Origin: Burkholderia mayonis
Lineage (GTDB): Bacteria > Pseudomonadota > Gammaproteobacteria > Burkholderiales > Burkholderiaceae
Direction: 5' to 3'
Assembly: GCF_001523745.2 (NCBI RefSeq)
Contig: NZ_CP013386.1
Span: 2,232,001-2,296,000 of the forward strand
DNA length: 64,000 nt
Each line of letters begins with the position of its first letter. Position 1 is the stretch's first letter. Under the pieces are notes generated by a model, which was not told the DNA's origin, made no database searches, and saw nothing but the letters and a program-made list of their open reading frames with translations. Made by a program: the position numbers and the translations under genes. This document shows, piece after piece, positions 54,290-61,785 of the stretch.

Positions 54290-56344
54290 TCAGTACTGCA
54301 GCCCGAAGCCGCGCGGATAACGCAGCGGCCCCGTCGAGCCATCCGCGTTCAGCGCATGGATCGCGACCGGCAGCCTGCCGACCGGCCGCTCGACGCCCAG
54401 CATCGCGTCGACGACGGCGGGCAGCGACGGGCCGCGCAGCCCGCCTTCGTAGCCGTAGTACGCGTACGTCGCGAGCGTCGCGTCCGCGACGTCGTCGTAG
54501 CTGATCACGTCGTATGGCGCGCGCATCGTCACGTGGATCACCGTCTTGCGCCGCGCCTTCGCGTAATCCATCGCGTCGCGCATCTGCTGCGCCTCGCTTC
54601 GCACGGCGACGGCCAGCACGCTCCTGCGCGCGCCCGCGTCCAGGTTCGCGCCCGCAGCCGCGTCCGCGTTCTCGACGTGATCGAAGATCACCGAGCCTTC
54701 TTCCTGCCCGTTCGCGGGCGCCGTCTGCCGCATCAGCGCGGCCGCGGGCGGCGCGACGCGCGCGTTCGGATCGCCGTTGTGCTCGACGGGCGTGACGCCC
54801 GTCGACAGCGTGCCGACGATCACGATGTCCGCCGCATCGATCGCCTGCTGCTGCTCGGCCCACGTGATCGCGCTCAGCTTCGCGCCCGTCACGAGCGGAT
54901 GGCCGAGCTCGGCGAAGCGGCGCCGCATCGCCTCCGCCTGCTCGCCCCACGGCGTCAGGATGAAGATTCGCCGGCCCTGCGCCTGCAGCGGCAGCGTGCC
55001 GTTCTCGTTGCGCAGCAGCGTGATCGATTTCTGCGCGATGTCGCGCTCGACCGCGCGATGCGCGGGCCCGCCGATCGACGCGAGCTCGTCGACCGGCCTG
55101 CCGCGGTCCGCCGCGGTGATGCCGTTGCGCAGCTTCATCAGCACGATCCGGCGCACCGAGCGATCGAACTCGGCGCGATCGATCCGGCCGGACTCGACCG
55201 CCGCCGCGACGCGATCGACGAGCGCCGTCAGGCGGCCCGCGTTCGCCGCCGTGCGAAACTCGACGGGCATCAGCGCGATGTCGACATCCGCCTGGAACAC
55301 CTTGACGACCGCATCGTCTTCTTCGAAGAAATCGGCGATGCCCTTCATGTCGAGCGCATCGGTGATCGTCACGCCCCGGTAGCCGAACTCGCCGCGCAGG
55401 ATGTCGTGCTGGATGCGCCGCGACATCGTCGCGGGCGCGATCATCGGCTCGCCCGTGCGGGTCGTCACGCGCGTGTCGTCGAGCGACGGATACTGGATGT
55501 GCGCGGTCATGATCATGTCGGGCGCCTCGCCCGCGTCGATCGCCTGCCGGTACGGCGCGAGATCGATCGCGTATGCGTCGGCGCGCGACTTGATCACGAC
55601 GGGCAGTCCGTAGTGCGAATCGGTATCGGTATCGCCGTGCCCGGGAAAATGCTTGAACGTGCCGATCACGCGCTCGCTCTTCATCCCCTGCGCCATGCGC
55701 CGGCCGAGCTGGCTGATCGTCGCCGGGTCGTCGCCGAACGAGCGCACGTTGATGACGGGATTGAGCGGATTGCTGTTGACGTCGACGTCCGGCGCGAAGT
55801 TCACGTTGAAGCCGACCGCCGCGATTTCCGCCGCGAGCACGCGGCCCATGTCGTAGGCGAGCCGATCGTTCTTCGTTGCCTCGTAGGCCGCGCCGAGCGC
55901 CATGTTGCCGGCGAACGCCGTCGCCTCGACGCGCGGCAGGCGGAACACGTTGCCGCCCTCCTCGTCGATGCCGATCAGCAGGCCAACCGGGCTGTCGGCC
56001 GCGGGCGCCGCCTTGATCCCGTCGATCAGCCGGCGCGTCTGCTCGATGCCCGTCAGATTGTTCGAGAACAGGATCACGCCGCCGATGCCGTTCTCGCGCA
56101 GCGCGTCGCGCGCGGCGTCGGGGAATGCGGTCATGCCGGTCGTGCAGGTCGGCTGCCCGTCTGGGCACCAGTACCGGAACGCCATCATGATCTTCTGGCC
56201 GACCTTCTGCCGGATCGACATCCGCTCGACGATCGCGTCCGCGCGCGACTCGATCGTCGCATCGTCGTCGCCCGACGAACAGGCGCCGAGCGCTGCCGTC
56301 ACCGCCAGCGCGACGGGGAAATGAACCAAGCTTTTCTTGCGCAT
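54290..56344 (-). CDS. GH3 beta-N-acetylhexosaminidase-like lipoprotein
   Basis: A 684-residue lipoprotein. The signal peptide ends in LGAC (Cys about 22), giving a lipid anchor. The N-terminal GH3 TIM barrel (about 35-380) carries the NagZ-type motif KHFPGHGDTDTDSHYGLP with the His-Asp dyad, and the nucleophile region ITDALDMKG. A C-terminal GH3 domain (about 400-640, ITLLRNENGTLPLQ and IVGTLSTGVTP) is present, unlike the compact cytosolic NagZ. It probably cleaves N-acetylhexosamine from muropeptides or chitin fragments outside the cytoplasm. The start is the ATG at 56344; the frame stays open further upstream. It is divergent from the M15 peptidase gene. Confidence 0.88.
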   Translation of the reverse strand: MRKKSLVHFPVALAVTAALGACSSGDDDATIESRADAIVERMSIRQKVGQKIMMAFRYWCPDGQPTCTTGMTAFPDAARDALRENGIGGVILFSNNLTGIEQTRRLIDGIKAAPAADSPVGLLIGIDEEGGNVFRLPRVEATAFAGNMALGAAYEATKNDRLAYDMGRVLAAEIAAVGFNVNFAPDVDVNSNPLNPVINVRSFGDDPATISQLGRRMAQGMKSERVIGTFKHFPGHGDTDTDSHYGLPVVIKSRADAYAIDLAPYRQAIDAGEAPDMIMTAHIQYPSLDDTRVTTRTGEPMIAPATMSRRIQHDILRGEFGYRGVTITDALDMKGIADFFEEDDAVVKVFQADVDIALMPVEFRTAANAGRLTALVDRVAAAVESGRIDRAEFDRSVRRIVLMKLRNGITAADRGRPVDELASIGGPAHRAVERDIAQKSITLLRNENGTLPLQAQGRRIFILTPWGEQAEAMRRRFAELGHPLVTGAKLSAITWAEQQQAIDAADIVIVGTLSTGVTPVEHNGDPNARVAPPAAALMRQTAPANGQEEGSVIFDHVENADAAAGANLDAGARRSVLAVAVRSEAQQMRDAMDYAKARRKTVIHVTMRAPYDVISYDDVADATLATYAYYGYEGGLRGPSLPAVVDAMLGVERPVGRLPVAIHALNADGSTGPLRYPRGFGLQY

Positions 56345-56487
56345 TTTCACCGAATCCTTGCCGCGTGAATGCCCGCGGCATTTACGCCATTCCATTCGTC
56401 ATCCGGCATCCCTATCGGCTTTCGGTTCATCGGTACTCCGGAACTTCATGCATATTCATTCACTCTGAATGCGAATTCATCAAGCCA

Positions 56488-57348
56488 ATGATCGATATGC
56501 GACTTCTGCCGCGAACATTCTCGCCGATTCGGCAGTGCGCGCAGCATAGCACGGTGCTTTTCGTGCTGCTTTCGGTTTTCGGCGCAACGAGTGCATTTGC
56601 CGATATCAGCCGAATCACGGCCGCGCAATGCGCGAATATGCATGTCGAACGCGTAATAAACGAGCATTCGCCGGTTCAATGCGAGCGATTGAAAAACGTG
56701 TCGTTCGATTACGTTAATTTCGACGGCCAAACGCAAAAAGGCGAAGTCGTCGTGCTCGATGCGCTCGCCGAACGCGTGCAGACGATCTTCGACACGTTAT
56801 ACCGAATGCGCTTCCCGTTGAACCGGGCGGTGCCGATCGAGCGCTACCGCGGTGACGACGAAGCGTCGATGAACGACAACAACACGTCGGCGTTCAACTC
56901 GCGGCAGAAAACAGGCCGCGACGAATGGTCGGTGCACGCGTACGGCGTCGCGATCGACGTCAATCCGCATCAGAACCCGTACGTGTCGTTCGGCGGCGAC
57001 GGCAGCGCGCGCGTGCTGCCGTCGTCGGCCGCGAAGACGTCGATGAACCGGCTCGACGAGCGGCCGGACAAGCCTGTGCGGCCGGGCATGGCCGAGCGCG
57101 TCGTCGGTGTGTTCGCGAGCAACGGCTTCCTGCGCTGGGGCGGCTATTGGGACGATCCGATCGATTATCAGCACTTCGAAGTGGGCTCGCGCGCGCTCGT
57201 CGCGCGGATGGTCGATGCGTCGCCCGACGATGCGCGCCGGATGTTCGAGCAGTATGTCGCGTCGTACGCGGACTGCATCGCGCGCGCATCGCACGCGAGC
57301 CACGCGGCGGCGCGCGCCGCATGCGTGGCCGACGCGCTGCGCGAATGA
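56488..57348 (+). CDS. M15-family D,D-peptidase-like exported protein
   Basis: A 286-residue exported protein. A signal peptide (about 10-40, LFVLLSVFGATSAFA) is followed by the M15 zinc peptidase domain, with zinc ligands in WSVHAYGVAIDVNPHQNPY and DPIDYQHFEVG. The SMNDNNTSAFNSR segment recalls the M15C branch (LAS-type D-Ala-D-Ala or L-Ala-D-Glu carboxypeptidases/endolysins). It should trim peptidoglycan peptides. The 3' part is Ala-rich. ATG at 56488 is chosen, as the upstream frame (from 56365) lacks a leader; ATG 56497 is an alternative. The 5' end of the gene is AT-richer than the 3' end. The divergent GH3 lipoprotein suggests a joint role in cell-wall remodelling. Confidence 0.85.
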   Translation: MIDMRLLPRTFSPIRQCAQHSTVLFVLLSVFGATSAFADISRITAAQCANMHVERVINEHSPVQCERLKNVSFDYVNFDGQTQKGEVVVLDALAERVQTIFDTLYRMRFPLNRAVPIERYRGDDEASMNDNNTSAFNSRQKTGRDEWSVHAYGVAIDVNPHQNPYVSFGGDGSARVLPSSAAKTSMNRLDERPDKPVRPGMAERVVGVFASNGFLRWGGYWDDPIDYQHFEVGSRALVARMVDASPDDARRMFEQYVASYADCIARASHASHAAARAACVADALRE

Positions 57349-57755
57349 CGCGATGCGGCCGCGCCTGGCGCGCCCACAGCGTGGCGACGCGCTGACGGCC
57401 GAACGCCCACGTCGCCGTGAAGCTTGGCGAAGGGCATCGCGCGCGTTCGTTCGCCACCGAAGCGGTGCATGGCGTCGAGCGCCCAGTCGGCGCGGCTTTT
57501 AGCCGCATGGAATCGTTCGCCGATCGCGCGAAAAACAACGACGCGACACATTCGAGAACCTTTTCAAGTTGCGCTCGCCCCCGAGCCCGACTCGTCCATG
57601 CGCGCCGATACGGCTTGCGCGATTTCCGCCAACCATCGGCTTCGCCCGCCAACCCGAGATGCACAATTTCCGCCATCCGCTCCATAAATTCGGAGGGCCG
57701 TTTCAACACATATCAACTAATTTAAATCCATATTGTTATCGGATCACCATCGGCC
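57349..57755. other. Upstream region of the six-gene low-GC operon
   Basis: A 407-bp gap. The last 100 bases (from about 57650) are strikingly AT-rich (CAACTAATTTAAATCCATATTGTTATC), which suits the promoter of the downstream operon, but I cannot place a convincing -35/-10 pair. The earlier part is GC-rich with no recognisable gene. Confidence 0.45.
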
Positions 57756-59072
57756 ATGAAAAGAGAAGTCGACGAAACGCGAGTCGGCAACGTATTAGCC
57801 GGCTGGAATCATCTGGCGGGGATCGGCCCCCTTCAAATTTCAAATGCCCTAGGATCCCGAATACAAACGTGCTCGGGCGAATGGCGCGACGATTACATCA
57901 TGGGCTGGGGCTCGTGCTTTCTGGGCCATGACAGCCCCGTCATCCGGGAATCCGTCACTCGCGCCATGTCGCGCGGCTTCCTGCAGCAATATGAGACCGA
58001 GCGTCATCAACTTCTGAGCGAACGCTTTTGCGCCGCGGTTCCGTGCGCGGAAAAGTTGCGCCTCGTCAATTCCGGCCTGGAAGCCACCATGTATGCGACG
58101 CGGATCGCGCGCGCCGTCACCGGCAAGCGATTGATCTTGAAGTTTGAGGGGCACTTCCACGGTCTAAACGACACGCTCGCCTGGAACATCGACTCGTCCC
58201 CGCGAAGCGCAGCGATGCTGGAGAACGGCGAACTCGAACGCGTCGCGGGCACCGTCGGCATTCCCGGCGAACTCGGTCAATTGACCGTTCCGTTGCCGTG
58301 GAACGATCTGAATGCGGCTCGAAACGCGTTCGAACGTTACTCGGGCGACGTCGCGGGCGTCATCCTGGAGCCAATCGCGCTGAACATCGGCTGCATCAGG
58401 CCCGACGACGGTTTCCTCGAAGGCCTGCGCGCGCTTGCGACGAAGCACGAAGCGTTGCTGATCTTCGATGAGGTCCTGACGGGCTTTCGATCCAATCTCG
58501 GCGGCGCTCAGCAAGCGCTCGGCGTCACTCCCGACATCGCGACATACGGCAAGGCATTCGGCTGCGGCATGCCGATTGCGGGAATCGCGGGCAAGGCTGA
58601 ATATATGGACGTCATCGCACCGAGAGGCCCCGTGCAGATCAGCGGCACGAATACCGGACGCTATCTGGCGGTTTCCGCCGCACTGTCGGTTCTCGAACAT
58701 CTCGCGGACGGGACCATCTATCGATATGTCGCGGCTTTGGAAAACCGGCTCGAAAGCGGCCTGAGAGAAGTGTTCGACCGGCACGGCATCCCATGCCACA
58801 TCGACGGATATGGCGGCCGGATCGGCGTTCACATCGGCGCGTCGGAACGTCCGCGCACGATGAGAGACATCGAGCGCACCTACCCTGTAGCGTTTGCGCA
58901 CGAACTGTTCCGCCGATTGTCGACCGAGTACAGGCTATACGGATTTTTAATGCCTCTGAGCTATTGCCCGGAGCCGGTGACGCTTTCCGCCGCGCACACG
59001 CCGCAGATGATCGACGACGCGTGCGAACGACTGGATCGCGCACTCGACGAACTGGAATATCATGCCAACTGA
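57756..59072 (+). CDS. Class-III PLP aminotransferase (glutamate-1-semialdehyde aminomutase-like)
   Basis: A 438-residue class III (subgroup II) aminotransferase. Conserved pieces are YIMGWGSCFLGHDSP, LRLVNSGLEATMYATRIARAVTGK, LKFEGHFHGLND, the PLP-phosphate segment and LLIFDEVLTGFRSN. The PLP lysine is Lys266 in TYGKAFGCGMPIAG. Hits to GSA-aminomutase-like enzymes would be expected, but the context argues against haem biosynthesis. It is the first gene of a six-gene overlapping operon and probably transfers an amino group to a keto sugar, keto alcohol or related carbon skeleton. The start lacks a strong ribosome-binding site. Codon use is less GC-biased than elsewhere in the window. Confidence 0.88.
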   Translation: MKREVDETRVGNVLAGWNHLAGIGPLQISNALGSRIQTCSGEWRDDYIMGWGSCFLGHDSPVIRESVTRAMSRGFLQQYETERHQLLSERFCAAVPCAEKLRLVNSGLEATMYATRIARAVTGKRLILKFEGHFHGLNDTLAWNIDSSPRSAAMLENGELERVAGTVGIPGELGQLTVPLPWNDLNAARNAFERYSGDVAGVILEPIALNIGCIRPDDGFLEGLRALATKHEALLIFDEVLTGFRSNLGGAQQALGVTPDIATYGKAFGCGMPIAGIAGKAEYMDVIAPRGPVQISGTNTGRYLAVSAALSVLEHLADGTIYRYVAALENRLESGLREVFDRHGIPCHIDGYGGRIGVHIGASERPRTMRDIERTYPVAFAHELFRRLSTEYRLYGFLMPLSYCPEPVTLSAAHTPQMIDDACERLDRALDELEYHAN

Positions 59073-59571
59073 AAAAGAGAGCACCATTCTCGTTCGGCGC
59101 CTCGAAGCCGCCGACATCCAGGCGGTTCTCCGATTGGTTTCACAAATCGACTCGCCGGACGACCTGACTCGCTCCGCGAACCTCCAATTCATCCGCGAAT
59201 TGGAATGCCCCGGCGACGAAGAAGCGCGGTTCGTCGCCACTCATGAAGGCCGCATCGTGGGAACGATGGGCTGCGGCCCTGGGCCGATCCCTTCGAAGCA
59301 CGTACTGTGGGCGGATTGGTTGATCGTCGATCGCGACTATCGCCGGCGCGACATCGCGTCGCTGCTCTATGCGGAAATCGAGGCTTTCGCACGAAGTCTC
59401 GAAAAAAACCATATGTGCCTCGACATCGGCAACATCGATCGCGAACGCGCCGCCTACGTCTTTCATCTGCGCAACGGATTCCAAATAGTCGGACAGATTC
59501 CCGATTATTGGGGAAAATTCGAGCATCTCAACATCATGGCGAAATGTCTCATTTCTCAGAATCGACACTGA
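59062..59571 (+). CDS. GNAT-family N-acetyltransferase
   Basis: A 169-residue acetyltransferase that overlaps the aminotransferase end by 11 bases. It shows VRRLEAADIQAVLRLVSQI at the start, VATHEGRIVGTMG in strand 2-3, the acetyl-CoA segment LIVDRDYRRRDIASLLYAEIEAFA (a variant of Q/RxxGxG/A, with RRRDIA) and the closing NIDRERAAYVFHLRNGFQIVGQI. It would acetylate the amine made by the aminotransferase next to it, which is an inference from the pairing; small-molecule acyl donors other than acetyl-CoA are possible. It starts with ATG and has no separate promoter. Confidence 0.85.
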   Translation: MPTEKESTILVRRLEAADIQAVLRLVSQIDSPDDLTRSANLQFIRELECPGDEEARFVATHEGRIVGTMGCGPGPIPSKHVLWADWLIVDRDYRRRDIASLLYAEIEAFARSLEKNHMCLDIGNIDRERAAYVFHLRNGFQIVGQIPDYWGKFEHLNIMAKCLISQNRH

Positions 59572-59572
59572 T

Positions 59573-60055
59573 ATGACCGTTCTACAGAGAATCACCGAAT
59601 TGCAGGGCCTCGCCCGCAGCTATCGGGCGGATGGTCTCATCGTAGGGCTGTGTCACGGCTGTTTCGATATCGTTCATCTCGGGCACATCCACCATCTGCA
59701 GCAAGCCAGCGCGCTCGTGGATCGCTTGTTCGTATCGGTCACCGCCGACGAGCACGTCAATAAGGGACCCAATCGGCCGATATTTCCGGCCCGTGTTCGC
59801 GCGGAATTCATCGCGTCGATCCGATATTGCGATCACGCCATCGTCAATCATTCGCCGACCGCCGAATCCGTCATTTCGAAGCTCCGGCCCGACGTGTTCT
59901 TCAAGGGCGCCGACTACCGGTCGAGCTCCGATCCGAGAATAAACGTGGAGCGCGCGCTCGTCGAAAACAACGGCGGTCGCATGGTCCTGACCGACGACGC
60001 GATCATGGATTCGACGTCGCGAATTGCGCATATCATCCTGTCCGAAAGCGCGTGA
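59573..60055 (+). CDS. RfaE2/TagD-like nucleotidyltransferase
   Basis: A 160-residue cytidylyl/adenylyltransferase of the HIGH superfamily, 1 base after the GNAT stop. The nucleotide-binding motif is GLCHGCFDIVHLGHIHHLQ (HxGH at 35-38), and the second motif DSTSRIAH (about 144-151) matches the ISSTxxR region. The remaining pattern (RAEFIASIRYCDHAIV, LRPDVFFKGADY, VENNGGRMVL) follows the adenylyltransferase half of HldE/RfaE (ADP-heptose) closely. It should activate a phosphorylated alcohol or sugar as an NDP derivative. It is a free-standing domain, without the kinase half. Confidence 0.88.
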   Translation: MTVLQRITELQGLARSYRADGLIVGLCHGCFDIVHLGHIHHLQQASALVDRLFVSVTADEHVNKGPNRPIFPARVRAEFIASIRYCDHAIVNHSPTAESVISKLRPDVFFKGADYRSSSDPRINVERALVENNGGRMVLTDDAIMDSTSRIAHIILSESA

Positions 60056-60071
60056 CTCATCGGAGCGTGGA

Positions 60072-60737
60072 ATGCCGACTCTTCTATTGCTCGATCTCGA
60101 CGGAACGCTCGTCGATACCCCGCACTACGAAGCCTGGCGCAACGCCGCGCGCCGCATCGGGGCCGAAGAGCTCACCTACCCGGAATATGTCACGCACATA
60201 GCGGGACACCCGCGCGTGGACGGCGCCGCTCGCCTTCTCCTCCTCAAGAAAGGTCGCGCGCGCGCCAATCCGCGCGCTGCGGCCGACAGCGGCGCGCTCG
60301 CAAAAATCAAGCAGCGCGAATTTCTTCGGCTCGCCGCTCATACCCGGCTTTTCGACGACGCGCTGAGATTGCTCGAAAGAATCGAAGCGGCGAAGCAACG
60401 CGTTCTCTTCTACACGGCGTCGCGCAACGCGCCCGGCCTGTTCGACGCCGCGCTGCGCAGGGCGGGTAAACTGTTCGATCCGCACGCGATCGTGCAGCAG
60501 CGGCGGGATCAGACAAAAGAAGCGCTGTTCCTGCGCCTCATCGGCAAGCATGCGCCGGACTCGGTCACGCTCGTCGACGACGCGCCGCATGCCGTCGATG
60601 CGGCATGCGGCCTCGGCATCCGGGCCTGCCAGATCCGCCGTCACGCCTTCGAGCCGGCGGCGGCCGATCCGCGCGTCACCATTCTTCCGACGCTCGACGC
60701 CCTCGCCGTACCCATCAACGGCTTCGCAAGGACGTGA
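60072..60737 (+). CDS. Beta-phosphoglucomutase-like HAD hydrolase
   Basis: A 221-residue HAD-superfamily enzyme. Motif I is LLDLDGTLVDT (nucleophile Asp8, acid/base Asp10) and motif III/IV is VTLVDDAPHAVDAACGLGI. The cap-domain segment IAGHPRVDGAARLLLLKKG matches the (D)GxPRxDG segment of the beta-PGM-like HAD enzymes that act with GH65 phosphorylases. That fits beta-glucose-1-phosphate to glucose-6-phosphate, the usual GH65 partner step. A phosphatase for the nucleotidyltransferase pathway (like GmhB) is the alternative. GGAG lies 7 bases before the ATG; 16 bases separate it from the preceding gene. Confidence 0.85.
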   Translation: MPTLLLLDLDGTLVDTPHYEAWRNAARRIGAEELTYPEYVTHIAGHPRVDGAARLLLLKKGRARANPRAAADSGALAKIKQREFLRLAAHTRLFDDALRLLERIEAAKQRVLFYTASRNAPGLFDAALRRAGKLFDPHAIVQQRRDQTKEALFLRLIGKHAPDSVTLVDDAPHAVDAACGLGIRACQIRRHAFEPAAADPRVTILPTLDALAVPINGFART

Positions 60738-60738
60738 C

Positions 60739-61785
60739 ATGACCGAACCCACATTTGTGCTCGTGACGGGCGGCGCGGGATATATCGGATCGCGGCTGGT
60801 GCCGAGGTTGCTCGCCGCCGGCCACCGTGTCAGAGTGCTCGATGCGCAGTTTTTCTCGAACGGGCTCGAGCAGCTTGGCCGTCATCCCCGTCTCGACGCG
60901 ATCAAAGGGGACATCCGCGACAAGCGGACCGTCGAACGATCGCTGCGAGGCGTCACGACGGTGATCCATCTCGCCGCCGTGGCGAACGATCCGAGCTTCA
61001 ACTCCGATCCGGCGCTGAGCCGCTCCATCAACATCGACTGCCTGCCACATCTCATGGAGAGCGCGAAGCGCCAGGGCTGCCGACGCTTCATCTACGCGTC
61101 TTCGGCGAGCGTCTACGGGATCAGCGACGAGCCGGTCGTCGACGAACGCCAGCCGTGCGTGCCGATTACCGACTACAACCGGTACAAGGCCGAGGGCGAG
61201 AACATCCTCTTCGGCCTGAGCTCGCCGTCTTTCGAAACGGTCGCGGTCAGGGCGGCGACCGTATGCGGCTGGTCGCCCCGGCAACGCCTGGACCTCACGG
61301 TGAACATCCTGACGGCGAGCGCGCTCGCGCGCGGCGAAATCACGGTCTTCGGCGGACGCCAGTACCGGCCCAACGTCCACGTCGGCGATCTCAGCCGGCT
61401 CTATACGACACTCGTCCGACGCGATTCTCTCGGCGCAGCCTGCGGGCGCGCCGTCAATGTCGGATACGAAAACCACACGGTGGCCGACATCGCGGCGCAA
61501 GTCAAAGACGTCGTCGACCGCTACTTCTCGGCGAACGTTCCGATCACGACGACCGCATCCGACGACGTGCGCTCGTACCGGCTCGACTCAAGCCTAGCGC
61601 GGCGGGAACTTGGCTTCGAGTTCGCGTACACCATCCGGGACGCCGTACTGGAAATATGCGATCAATGGCAATCGGGCTGGTTCCAGGACAGCGCCGACGT
61701 CCTGAGCGATCCGCGTTACCACAATCTCATCAACATGCGCGTTTCCGACTGGTCATTCGCGTCGCCTGCGGGCGGCCCATGCTGA
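60739..61785 (+). CDS. NAD-dependent epimerase/dehydratase
   Basis: A 348-residue extended short-chain dehydrogenase acting on nucleotide sugars. The NAD motif is VTGGAGYIGSRLVPRLL (GxxGxxG at about 9-15). The catalytic Ser/Tyr-Lys set is IYASSASVYG and YNRYKAEGE. The C-terminal domain contains RAATVCGWSPRQRLD and YRPNVHVGDLSRL, the pattern of UDP-glucose 4-epimerase- or dTDP-glucose dehydratase-like members. Substrate is unknown; linked to the nucleotidyltransferase it may act on an NDP-sugar. The start is 1 base after the HAD stop, with AAGGA upstream; the stop overlaps the next start. Confidence 0.9.
   Translation: MTEPTFVLVTGGAGYIGSRLVPRLLAAGHRVRVLDAQFFSNGLEQLGRHPRLDAIKGDIRDKRTVERSLRGVTTVIHLAAVANDPSFNSDPALSRSINIDCLPHLMESAKRQGCRRFIYASSASVYGISDEPVVDERQPCVPITDYNRYKAEGENILFGLSSPSFETVAVRAATVCGWSPRQRLDLTVNILTASALARGEITVFGGRQYRPNVHVGDLSRLYTTLVRRDSLGAACGRAVNVGYENHTVADIAAQVKDVVDRYFSANVPITTTASDDVRSYRLDSSLARRELGFEFAYTIRDAVLEICDQWQSGWFQDSADVLSDPRYHNLINMRVSDWSFASPAGGPC

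Noticed and set aside
53945..56368. 807-codon plus-strand frame opposite the GH3 gene
   Set aside because: A shadow of the GH3 lipoprotein gene; no motifs.
57756..59072. HemL (haem biosynthesis) as the identity of the aminotransferase
   Set aside because: The fold and Lys266 fit the broad family, but the gene sits in an accessory operon with acetyltransferase, nucleotidyltransferase and GH65 genes and has non-housekeeping composition.
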